NCBI GenBank assembly: GCA_021731425.1 | Contig: JAKFXJ010000156.1 | Location: 1 to 8,290 of the forward strand | DNA from: Limnohabitans sp. | GTDB lineage: Bacteria; Pseudomonadota; Gammaproteobacteria; Burkholderiales; Burkholderiaceae_C | Direction of reading: 5' to 3' | DNA length: 8,290 bases | In this document: in pieces, positions 1 through 6,348 of the stretch | Layout: every line of letters begins with the position of its first letter | How positions within the stretch are numbered: the stretch's first letter is position 1 | The notes under the pieces: generated by a model | What the model was told of the DNA's origin: nothing | Databases searched by the model: none | The model's input: the letters and a program-made list of their open reading frames with translations, nothing else | Program-made: the position numbers and the translations under genes

Positions 1-1
1 G

Positions 2-400
2 TGCGCCCGCGTGGCGACCAAGCCGATCATTGCAGACGGCGGCATCCGCAGCCACGGCGACATCGCCAAGAGCATCCGCTTTGGTGCGAGCATGGTCATG
101 ATCGGCTCGCTGTTTGCCGGCCACGAAGAGTCACCCGGCAAAACGGTGGAGGTCGATGGTGCCTTGTTCAAGGAGTACTACGGCTCGGCCAGCGACTTCA
201 ACAAGGGCGAGTACAAACACGTGGAGGGCAAGCGCATTCTGGAGCCCATCAAAGGCAAGCTTTTCAACACGCTGATCGAGATGGAGCAGGACGTGCAAAG
301 CTCGATCAGCTACGCCGGTGGCACCAAGCTGATGGACATCCGCAAGGTGAACTACGTGATCCTGGGCGGTGACAACGCGGGTGAACACCTGCTGATGTGA
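2..400 (+). CDS. guaC: GMP reductase, C-terminal part (5' end outside window)
   Basis: GMP reductase converts GMP to IMP with NADPH and releases ammonia, returning guanine nucleotides to the purine pool in the cytoplasm. The frame is open to the window edge and shows 132 residues, roughly the last 40% of a protein that is usually about 325 residues long. Visible family marks are the phosphate-binding barrel segment with [20 protein letters not shown] and [15 protein letters not shown], the [14 protein letters not shown] segment, and the ending SSISYAGG...[21 protein letters not shown]. The YYGSAS stretch and this C-terminus fit GMP reductase rather than IMP dehydrogenase, which has a different flap here. 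The catalytic cysteine loop lies upstream and cannot be checked. The GTG at 11 is an internal codon (reading [10 protein letters not shown]), not the true start. A terminator follows 21 bases after the stop, so this gene is transcriptionally separate from what follows. Confidence 0.95.
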   Translation, partial: CARVATKPIIADGGIRSHGDIAKSIRFGASMVMIGSLFAGHEESPGKTVEVDGALFKEYYGSASDFNKGEYKHVEGKRILEPIKGKLFNTLIEMEQDVQSSISYAGGTKLMDIRKVNYVILGGDNAGEHLLM

Positions 401-421
401 GCGCGTCTGAGCGTTTGCCAT

Positions 422-451
422 AAAGGGGGGCCAATGGCCCCCCTTTTTTTT
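422..451 (+). terminator. Intrinsic (rho-independent) terminator of guaC
   Basis: A perfect 11-bp stem (AAAGGGGGGCC at 422-432 against GGCCCCCCTTT at 436-446) encloses a 3-base AAT loop, and the T run continues to 451. This is a textbook intrinsic terminator, 21 bases after the GMP reductase stop. The A run on the left arm mirrors the T run, so it could also stop transcription arriving from the other side, although no gene faces it here. Confidence 0.93.
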
Positions 452-551
452 GCGCGATGGACAAACCTGTACCCCACAGATCGACGGATTCAGCCCCGGC
501 CGGAGGCCTCGGTTCAAACACAAAGGGTCGCCCACACGGCGTGGATTTGGC

Positions 552-576
552 GTGAACCTCTAGGTGAAAACGCTAG
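552..576. promoter_or_regulatory. Tandem GTGAA-CTAG repeat, possible regulator binding site
   Basis: Two head-to-tail units abut: GTGAACCTCTAG (552-563) and GTGAAAACGCTAG (564-576). Each starts with GTGAA and ends with CTAG. The two CTAG copies also form a dyad with 9 bases between them (560-576). The element lies about 50-60 bases upstream of the AT-rich promoter-like stretch, a position compatible with an activator site. No regulator gene is present in the window, so the binding protein is unknown. The repeat itself is visible directly; its function is inferred. Confidence 0.4.
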
Positions 577-620
577 TGCTGGCCCTATGGCTTTACCCCG
601 TGTGGATCTCCCGGAATGGC

Positions 621-656
621 TTGCATTTTGATAAGTTACTGATTAAATACAAGATT
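621..656 (+). promoter_or_regulatory. Candidate promoter of the ABC operon
   Basis: An AT-rich island stands out from the GC-rich surroundings. TTGATA at 628-633 matches five of six bases of a -35 box, and TTGCAT at 621-626 is a weaker alternative. The -10 options are poor: TTAAAT at 643-648 is 16 bases from TTGCAT, and AAGATT at 651-656 is 17 bases from TTGATA. A weak, activator-dependent sigma-70 promoter would fit both the poor -10 and the upstream repeat, but neither assignment is firm. Confidence 0.35.
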
Positions 657-689
657 CGATTCCAAGACGCTCGAACCCAATCAATCATC

Positions 690-694
690 AGGAG
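690..694 (+). promoter_or_regulatory. Ribosome binding site deciding the start at 702
   Basis: AGGAG lies 7 bases before the ATG at 702. No comparable site precedes the in-frame GTG at 564, so this fixes the start of the binding-protein gene and places its signal peptide at the very N-terminus. Confidence 0.85.
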
Positions 695-701
695 TACAAA
701 C

Positions 702-2291
702 ATGCAAAACCTGGTCAAACGCGATTTTCTTAAACTGGCTGCGGCGGGCTCAGCTGCCAGCATCATGGGTATTCCACTGCATGCTTTGGCTCAAGCGGCC
801 AAGGGCGGTGTGGTGGTGATTGGCACCACACAAAAACCCCGGCACCTGAACTCGGCGGTACAAAGCGGCATCGCCACCATGATGCCCTCTGCCCAGTTGT
901 TTGCATCGCCCATCCGCATGGACGCCAACTGGAAGCCACAGCCCTATCTGGCCGAGCGCTGGGACTTGTCGCCCGACAACCGCAGCGTCACGCTGTACCT
1001 GCGCAAAGACGCTGTTTTCCATGATGGCAAGCCCGTCACCGCTGAGGACGTGAAGTTCTCCATCGAGACCATCCGCGACAACCATCCCTTCAAGACCATG
1101 TATGGTCCGGTCAATGCGGTCACCATTTCTGATCCGCACACCGCTGTGGTGCGCCTGTCCGAGCCCCATCCGGCGCTGCTGCTGGCCATGTCCACATCGC
1201 TCACGCCCATAATCCCCAAGCACATCTTTGGCGATGGCTCCGATGTCAAGGTCCACCCCCGCAACGCCAACCCGGTGGGCTCTGGCCCCTTCAAGTTGGT
1301 GGAATTCAAGCCGGGTGAATTCATCGTGATGGAACGCTTCGACAAGTTTTTCATGAAAGGCGCACCCAAGCTCGACCGCATCATCGTGCGCGAATTCAAG
1401 GACTCCTCCAGCATGATGCTGGCCTTTGAACGTGGTGAAATCGACGTCCATTCCGAATTGACCGATGCCGGGCTGATTGAACGGGCCAAGAAAAACACCA
1501 ACGTCTCTGTGACCCGCATGGCTCCGGCCATTGGCCCGCTGATTTGGCTGGCCTTCAACACCAAGAGCCCCAAGCTCAGCGACAAGCGGGTGCGCCAGGC
1601 CATCAACTTTGCGCTGGACAAAAAGTACCTGACCGACTCCCTGCTGGGCAAGGTGCATGGCCGCTCCACTGGCCCGATTGCCTCGGGCAGCCCCTACTAC
1701 GAGCCTCAGGTCGAAAAGTACGACCTGAATTTGCAAAAGGCGGCCAAGCTGCTTGACGATGCGGGCTACAAACCCGGTGCCAACGGCACACGGCTCACCC
1801 TGGATCTGGACTACATCCCGGGTGCAACCGAGGGCAAAGTGATTCAGGAATACACCAAGGTTGCCTTGGGCAAGGTCGGCATTGAGGTCAATGTGCGCAA
1901 TTCGCCCGACTTTCCGACTTGGGCGCGTCGCATCTCTTCACACCAGTTCGACATGACGGTCGATTCGGTCTGGAACTGGGGTGACCCGGTGATCGGTGTG
2001 CACCGCACTTGGTTGAGCTCCAACATCAAGCCGGGCATCATCTGGTCCAACACACAAAACTACAGCAATCCCAAGGTGGACGAACTGCTGGCCTCCGCAG
2101 GCAAAGAGTCGGCCATGGCCAAGCGCAAGGCCATGTACTCGCAGATGCAAAAGATCGTCGTGGACGAGTGCCCTGTGGCCTTCCTGCTGGAGTTCAACTT
2201 CAACATGGCCTTCAACGCCAAGGTGCAAAACCGCCCGGCTGGCATCTGGGGTCTGGTCGATGGCATCACCGACACCAGCATCAAAGGCTGA
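702..2291 (+). CDS. ABC transporter solute-binding protein, family 5 (DppA/OppA/NikA-like)
   Basis: This is the periplasmic receptor of the importer encoded downstream, 529 residues long, a normal size for the family. The start at 702 follows AGGAG at 7 bases. The N-terminus carries a KRDFLK motif at residues 6-11, a hydrophobic stretch at 12-26 and a likely signal peptidase site after ALA (28-30). This resembles a twin-arginine export signal with Lys-Arg in place of Arg-Arg. Family marks follow in order: YLAERWDLSPD (82-92), FHDGKPVTAEDVKFSIE (106-122), NPVGSGPFKLVEF (190-202), AFERGEIDV (241-249), FNTKSPKLSDKRVRQAINFA (285-304) and LLDDAGYKPG (350-359). Family members bind peptides, nickel complexes, opines, glutathione or other amide compounds, so the ligand cannot be named. 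As first gene of the operon after a control region it is probably the most highly expressed product. Confidence 0.93.
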   Translation: MQNLVKRDFLKLAAAGSAASIMGIPLHALAQAAKGGVVVIGTTQKPRHLNSAVQSGIATMMPSAQLFASPIRMDANWKPQPYLAERWDLSPDNRSVTLYLRKDAVFHDGKPVTAEDVKFSIETIRDNHPFKTMYGPVNAVTISDPHTAVVRLSEPHPALLLAMSTSLTPIIPKHIFGDGSDVKVHPRNANPVGSGPFKLVEFKPGEFIVMERFDKFFMKGAPKLDRIIVREFKDSSSMMLAFERGEIDVHSELTDAGLIERAKKNTNVSVTRMAPAIGPLIWLAFNTKSPKLSDKRVRQAINFALDKKYLTDSLLGKVHGRSTGPIASGSPYYEPQVEKYDLNLQKAAKLLDDAGYKPGANGTRLTLDLDYIPGATEGKVIQEYTKVALGKVGIEVNVRNSPDFPTWARRISSHQFDMTVDSVWNWGDPVIGVHRTWLSSNIKPGIIWSNTQNYSNPKVDELLASAGKESAMAKRKAMYSQMQKIVVDECPVAFLLEFNFNMAFNAKVQNRPAGIWGLVDGITDTSIKG

Positions 2292-2306
2292 TGGCCCCTG
2301 GCCATC
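2290..2306 (+). other. Small hairpin overlapping the binding-protein stop codon
   Basis: GATGGCC (2290-2296) pairs perfectly with GGCCATC (2300-2306) around a 3-base loop, giving a 7-bp stem that includes part of the TGA stop. No T run follows, so it is not a classical terminator. In ABC operons, structures at this place can stabilise the upstream message or reduce read-through, so the receptor is made in excess over the membrane parts. That role is inferred here. The following gap to 2379 holds no gene. Confidence 0.4.
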
Positions 2307-2379
2307 TTCCATTGACAAGGGCAGCGTGCATGGTCCTGTTTGAACCCTCTGCACCCTGCCACTCGCCGAAAGCAGCGCA

Positions 2380-3357
2380 TTGAATACCCTTTTCACGATA
2401 TTGCGCCGCTTGGCTGTGGCCGCTGGTCTCATGGTGGCGGTACTGGCCATCAACTTCACGCTCATTCACGCCGCACCCGGTGATCCAGCCAGCGTCATTG
2501 CCGGCGAAATGGGCGGTGGCGATCAGGCCGTGATCGACAGCATCAAGAAAGCCTATGGGCTGGACAAGCCCTTGCCCGAGCAATTCATCACCTACATAGG
2601 CAAAAGCGTGCGCGGCGACTTGGGCATGTCCTACACCTACAACAAGCCCGTCAGCAGCCTGATCGCCGATCGCATCGGCCCCACCATTTTGCTGGTGCTG
2701 ACCGCTCTGCTCGTGGCCATCGTCGTGGGCACTTTGCTCGGGGTGTTTGCATCACTCAAGCCCAAAAGTTTTTCCAGCGCAGTGGTGACGGTTTTTTCAC
2801 TCACCGGACTGGCCATGCCGGTATTCTGGACGGGTATTTTGCTGGTCATCTTGTTTGGCAAGGTCTGGCCCGTGATGCCCATAGCGGGCATGTACGACGT
2901 GCGCAACTACGGCGCCACCGGATGGGCCGCCGCTCTGGATGTGCTGCACCACCTCGTCTTGCCCGCCCTGACCCTGACCCTGGTCTATCTGGCCCAGTAC
3001 AGCCGCTTGGCGCGCGCCAGCATGCTGGAGGTGCTGGGCTCGGACTATGTGCGAACGGCCAAGTCCAAGGGCCTGCACCAAGGTGTCGTGGTTTTTAAGC
3101 ATGCCCTGCGCAATGCCCTGATGCCTCTTGTCACCATAGCGGGTTTGCAGTTTGGCAACCTGGTTTCGGGTGCCGTGCTGGTGGAAACCGTTTTCTCCTG
3201 GCCTGGCCTGGGTACGCTGGCATTGGACGCCATACTCGGACGCGATTACCCGACCTTGCTGGGCGTGCTGACTTTCTCGTCTCTGTTTGTGATCACAGCC
3301 AATCTGCTCACCGATTTGAGCTACCGCTGGATCGACCCCCGCTTGCGTGGCAAATGA
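2380..3357 (+). CDS. ABC transporter permease, DppB/OppB-like
   Basis: This is one of the two inner-membrane subunits forming the translocation channel of the peptide/nickel-type importer; 325 residues is typical. The start is TTG at 2380. An in-frame stop at 2341 limits the options, and the TTG gives the usual family N-terminus (MNTLFTILRR, then the first membrane helix). Hydrophobic segments lie at about residues 11-31, 102-124, 136-160, 190-208, 246-266 and 293-313, the six expected. The early periplasmic part has APGDPA (32-37) and YGLDKPLPEQF (59-69), usual for the family. The cytoplasmic coupling (EAA-type) loop is around 219-232 (LGSDYVRTAKSKGL), where the ATPase docks, and the C-terminus DPRLRGK is characteristic. 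There is no strong ribosome binding site, so expression is probably lower than that of the receptor. The stop overlaps the next start in ATGATGA. Confidence 0.93.
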   Translation: MNTLFTILRRLAVAAGLMVAVLAINFTLIHAAPGDPASVIAGEMGGGDQAVIDSIKKAYGLDKPLPEQFITYIGKSVRGDLGMSYTYNKPVSSLIADRIGPTILLVLTALLVAIVVGTLLGVFASLKPKSFSSAVVTVFSLTGLAMPVFWTGILLVILFGKVWPVMPIAGMYDVRNYGATGWAAALDVLHHLVLPALTLTLVYLAQYSRLARASMLEVLGSDYVRTAKSKGLHQGVVVFKHALRNALMPLVTIAGLQFGNLVSGAVLVETVFSWPGLGTLALDAILGRDYPTLLGVLTFSSLFVITANLLTDLSYRWIDPRLRGK

Positions 3358-4262
3358 TGACTGCTCCTACTCTTACACCTGACATGCCCAACCAACCGCA
3401 GCAAAAAACGGTGAGCACTTTGTCGCCCTGGCGCGAAGCTTGGCGCGTGTTCCGGGGCAACAAGGCGGCCATGCTGGGCCTGGTCTCGCTGATCCTGATC
3501 ATGCTCGTCATGCTGGTCGGCCCCGCTTGGTATGCCGTCGATCCGTTTGGCATTGTGGCGCCACCTTTTCATGAGCCGTTTGTGGACTCCCGCTACTGGC
3601 TGGGCAGCGACTACCTGGGCCGCGACATTGTGGCGGGCATGCTGATCGGTGGCCGCGCCACGCTGCTGGTGGGCGTCAGCTCGGCCGCCATCACGGTGGT
3701 GATTGGCATCTCTGTGGGTGCTCTGGCAGGCTACTTCGGCGGGTGGATTGACGTCTTGCTCTCGCGCCTGACCGAGCTCTTCCAGGTGCTGCCCGCCTTG
3801 CTGTTTGCCATGGTGCTCGTCACGCTGTTTCAGCCCAGCTTGGGTGTGGTCATCTGCGCCATCGGCATGGTCAGCTGGACCGGCACAGCGCGCCTGACAC
3901 GGGCCGAATTCATCCGCCTGCGCGGGCTCGAATACGTCAACGCGGCGCGCACCATGGGCGCGGGCCACTGGCGCCTGATCTGGCGCGAAATCCTGCCCAA
4001 TGCCATGGCTCCGCTCATCGTCTCAGCCACCTTGGTGGTGGGCGTGGCCATCTTGTTTGAAGCGGGCCTGAGCTTTCTGGGTCTGTCCGATCCCAACGTG
4101 ATGAGCTGGGGCATGATGATCGGCTCCAACCGCCGCCACATTCTGGAGTGCTGGTGGGCTGTCACGCTGCCTGGCGCTGCAATTTTCCTGACGGTGTTGT
4201 CGGTCAGTCTGGTGGGCGATGGCCTCAACGATGCACTCAACCCCAAAATGCATTTGCGCTGA
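3354..4262 (+). CDS. ABC transporter permease, DppC/OppC-like
   Basis: This is the second channel-forming inner-membrane subunit, 302 residues. A cytoplasmic N-terminal tail (residues 1-36) precedes the first helix at about 38-58. The family signature LGSDYLGRDI is at 83-92. Further helices lie at about 103-126, 142-160, 163-177, 218-236 and 270-288. The coupling loop EYVNAARTMGA is at 193-203, and the C-terminal mark GDGLNDALNPK is at 288-298. The start shares four bases with the upstream stop (ATGA), indicating translational coupling with the DppB-like partner. A second ATG follows immediately at 3357, so the exact initiation codon could be either. It should form a heterodimer with the preceding permease. 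Confidence 0.93.
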   Translation: MMTAPTLTPDMPNQPQQKTVSTLSPWREAWRVFRGNKAAMLGLVSLILIMLVMLVGPAWYAVDPFGIVAPPFHEPFVDSRYWLGSDYLGRDIVAGMLIGGRATLLVGVSSAAITVVIGISVGALAGYFGGWIDVLLSRLTELFQVLPALLFAMVLVTLFQPSLGVVICAIGMVSWTGTARLTRAEFIRLRGLEYVNAARTMGAGHWRLIWREILPNAMAPLIVSATLVVGVAILFEAGLSFLGLSDPNVMSWGMMIGSNRRHILECWWAVTLPGAAIFLTVLSVSLVGDGLNDALNPKMHLR

Positions 4263-4278
4263 GGCCAAAGACACCCGC

Positions 4279-5310
4279 ATGACCTCCCCCCTTGACATGA
4301 CAGACACAACGACCCACACGGCGCCCTTGCTCGAAGTGCGCGGCCTGGGCGTCGAGTTCCAGACCCGGGGCGGGACAGCCCATGTGCTGGAAGACATCCA
4401 CCTGCAACTGCGCCGGGGCGAAACGCTCGGTCTGGTGGGTGAATCGGGCTGCGGCAAAAGCATCACGGCACTGGCCTTGATGCGCCTGATTCCTCAGCCG
4501 CCCGGTCGCATCACTTCGGGCCAAATCCTGTTTGAAGGGAAGGATCTGCTGCAACTGCCCGAAGCGCAAATGCGGCGCGTGCGTGGCAACCGCATCTCCA
4601 TGATTTTTCAGGAACCCATGACCTCTTTGAACCCCGCTTACAGCGTGGGCGATCAGATCATGGAATCGGTGCGCTTGCACCAGGGGCTCGATGCGCAGGC
4701 CGCTTTGGCGCGGGCCATCGAGATGCTCGAAGCCGTGGGCATACCGGACGCCGCAGGCCGCGTGCACCAGTTTCCGCACCAATTTTCGGGCGGCATGCGC
4801 CAGCGCGTCATGATCGCCATGGCCCTGGCCTGCCAGCCGGATGTGCTGATTGCCGATGAGCCCACCACGGCGCTCGACGTGACGGTGCAGGCCCAGATTT
4901 TTGACCTCATCAGCGAGATGCGCGAGCGCACCGGCACGGCCGTGCTCTTGATCACCCACGACATGGGCGCGGTGGCCGAGATGACCGACCGGATGGCCGT
5001 GATGTATGCGGGCCGCATGGTGGAAGAAGGGCCGACCGATCTGATCCTGTCGCGCCCCAGCCACCCCTACACCCAGGGCCTGATCGCCTGTGCACCGGGC
5101 CGCAACCCGCAAAGCCACGGTCAGCCCTTGCAAGAAATTCCGGGCACCGTGCCTTCCTTGCTGGAACGTCAAGGTGGCTGCACCTTTGCCGACCGCTGCA
5201 GCCACACGCAGCCGCGCTGCCGCACCCATGTGCCGCCCAGCACCTGGGTGCAAAGCGGCCACCGCGTGATGTGCTGGCTCTACCCCGAAGTCCATGGAGC
5301 GCCAGCATGA
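4279..5310 (+). CDS. ABC transporter ATP-binding protein, DppD/OppD-like
   Basis: This is a cytoplasmic ATPase that drives the importer, paired with the next gene product; 343 residues from the ATG at 4279. In order: Walker A GESGCGKS (54-61), Q-loop IFQEP (Q111), signature FSGGMRQR (169-176), Walker B LIADEP (190-195, catalytic E194) and switch histidine H227 in ITHD. The C-terminal oligopeptide/dipeptide domain begins near HPYTQGL (262-268). It holds four cysteines, C301, C307, C314 and C332, the pattern that binds a [4Fe-4S] cluster in some family members. The start is uncertain. The ATG at 4219 would overlap the permease by 44 bases, while 4279 and 4297 leave short gaps. None has a good ribosome binding site. 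I chose 4279 because it avoids the overlap and gives a usual length. Confidence 0.92.
   Translation: MTSPLDMTDTTTHTAPLLEVRGLGVEFQTRGGTAHVLEDIHLQLRRGETLGLVGESGCGKSITALALMRLIPQPPGRITSGQILFEGKDLLQLPEAQMRRVRGNRISMIFQEPMTSLNPAYSVGDQIMESVRLHQGLDAQAALARAIEMLEAVGIPDAAGRVHQFPHQFSGGMRQRVMIAMALACQPDVLIADEPTTALDVTVQAQIFDLISEMRERTGTAVLLITHDMGAVAEMTDRMAVMYAGRMVEEGPTDLILSRPSHPYTQGLIACAPGRNPQSHGQPLQEIPGTVPSLLERQGGCTFADRCSHTQPRCRTHVPPSTWVQSGHRVMCWLYPEVHGAPA
5296..5299 (+). promoter_or_regulatory. Ribosome binding site deciding the start at 5307
   Basis: GGAG lies 7 bases before the ATG at 5307, inside the end of the preceding ATPase gene. It favours 5307 over an earlier in-frame ATG at 5271, which would add 12 residues that do not look like the family. 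Confidence 0.75.
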
Positions 5311-6317
5311 CTGACACCTTGTTGCAGGTGCGTGATCTGCAAGTGCATTACCCCCTCAAGGGCGGTTTTCTCAAGCCCAAAACCATGCTCAAGGCGGTGG
5401 ACGGCGTGAGCTTCGAGATCAAGCGTGGCCGCACCTTTGGCATCGTGGGCGAAAGTGGCTCGGGCAAAAGCACCACCGCCCTGGCCGTGATGCGCCTGGC
5501 CCCGGTGACTGCAGGCCATGTGGTGCTGGGCGACGCCCCCATCAGCACATTGCAAGGCGAAGCCCTGCGGCTGCAACGCAAGCGCTTTCAGATGGTGTTC
5601 CAAGACCCGTTTGCCTCGCTCAACCCCCGGGTGCGCGCCGGTCAGGCGATTCGGGATGCGCTGGATTTGATGGATGTTGGCTTGCCCGCCGAGCGCGACG
5701 ACCTGGCCCGCACGCTGTTCATGCAAGCCGGTCTGCGCCCCGAACAAATGCAGTTGTTCCCACACCAATTCTCGGGTGGCCAGCGCCAGCGCATCGCCCT
5801 GGCCCGCGCCCTGGCCGGAAGACCCGAACTGCTGGTCTGTGACGAACCCGTGTCGGCGCTCGACGTGGCCATCCAGGCGCAAATCCTGAACCTGATGCAG
5901 CGGCTGCAAAAAGAGCTGGGCCTGACCTACTTGTTCATATCGCACGACCTGGGCGTGATCCGCCACATGTGCGATGACATCGCCGTCATGTACCTGGGTC
6001 AGTTTGTCGAGCGCGCACCCCGCGAAGACCTGTTTGCCCACCCCCTGCACCCCTACACGCTGGCCCTGTGGTCGGCTGCGCCGTCGATGGATGCACGCGG
6101 CCAAAAACGCAAACTGCGCATCCGCCTGCAAGGCGATCCGCCCAGCCCGCTCAATGTGCCCAGTGGCTGCCGTTTTGCCAGCCGCTGCCCTTTTGCCGAA
6201 GACGCCTGCCGCGCCGCGCCGCCACTCTTGCGCGAAGTGCTGCCCGGCCACCTTGTGGCCTGCCACCGCGTGTCCGACACCGGTCAGGCCCTGTACCCTT
6301 TGCCCACGATCAGCTAA
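5307..6317 (+). CDS. ABC transporter ATP-binding protein, DppF/OppF-like
   Basis: This is the second cytoplasmic ATPase of the importer, 336 residues. It opens with the OppF/DppF-type N-terminus, where HYPLKGG (14-20) is followed by a short insert before [11 protein letters not shown]. Motifs are Walker A GESGSGKS (48-55), Q-loop VFQDP (Q99), signature FSGGQRQR (155-162), Walker B LLVCDEP (175-181, E180) and switch histidine H213 in ISHD. The C-terminal domain after HPYTLAL (248-254) has cysteines C288, C294, C301 and C319, with exactly the same spacing as in the partner ATPase. The stop and start overlap as ATGA with the upstream gene, so the two ATPases are translationally coupled, as expected for a heterodimer. 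The stop is 31 bases before the amidohydrolase start with no terminator between. Confidence 0.94.
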   Translation: MTDTLLQVRDLQVHYPLKGGFLKPKTMLKAVDGVSFEIKRGRTFGIVGESGSGKSTTALAVMRLAPVTAGHVVLGDAPISTLQGEALRLQRKRFQMVFQDPFASLNPRVRAGQAIRDALDLMDVGLPAERDDLARTLFMQAGLRPEQMQLFPHQFSGGQRQRIALARALAGRPELLVCDEPVSALDVAIQAQILNLMQRLQKELGLTYLFISHDLGVIRHMCDDIAVMYLGQFVERAPREDLFAHPLHPYTLALWSAAPSMDARGQKRKLRIRLQGDPPSPLNVPSGCRFASRCPFAEDACRAAPPLLREVLPGHLVACHRVSDTGQALYPLPTIS

Positions 6318-6335
6318 AGCGCTGGCCACAATTTT

Positions 6336-6341
6336 GAGGAG
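6336..6341 (+). promoter_or_regulatory. Ribosome binding site deciding the start at 6349
   Basis: GAGGAG sits 7 bases before the ATG at 6349 and is the strongest ribosome binding site in the window. It sets the amidohydrolase start. The reading frame stays open upstream to 5974, but that stretch is only the shadow of the ATPase gene. Confidence 0.88.
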
Positions 6342-6348
6342 AACTGCC

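Larger units (their letters stand above)
452..701. other. Intergenic control region upstream of the ABC operon
   Basis: These 250 bases separate the guaC terminator from the binding-protein gene. No convincing reading frame occupies them: in-frame extension of the binding protein back to the GTG at 564 lacks a ribosome binding site and would put 46 unrelated residues before the signal peptide. The region contains adjacent GC-rich palindromes (CCGGCCGG at 496-503 and GAGGCCTC at 503-510), a tandem GTGAA...CTAG repeat at 552-576, an AT-rich island at about 621-660, and the ribosome binding site at 690-694. I recognise no riboswitch or small RNA in it. Confidence 0.7.

Noticed and set aside
496..510. 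Adjacent palindromes CCGGCCGG and GAGGCCTC in the intergenic region.
   Set aside because: Short GC palindromes of this kind arise readily in GC-rich DNA, and they have no spacing or repeat that would support an operator.
564..701. GTG start adding 46 residues to the binding protein.
   Set aside because: There is no ribosome binding site before 564, the extension resembles no signal peptide, and AGGAG before 702 with an N-terminal export signal explains the gene better.
2312..2317. Perfect TTGACA in the gap before the DppB-like gene, suggesting an internal promoter.
   Set aside because: No acceptable -10 hexamer occurs at 16-18 bases downstream, where the sequence is CCTGTT-like. A single hexamer is not enough.
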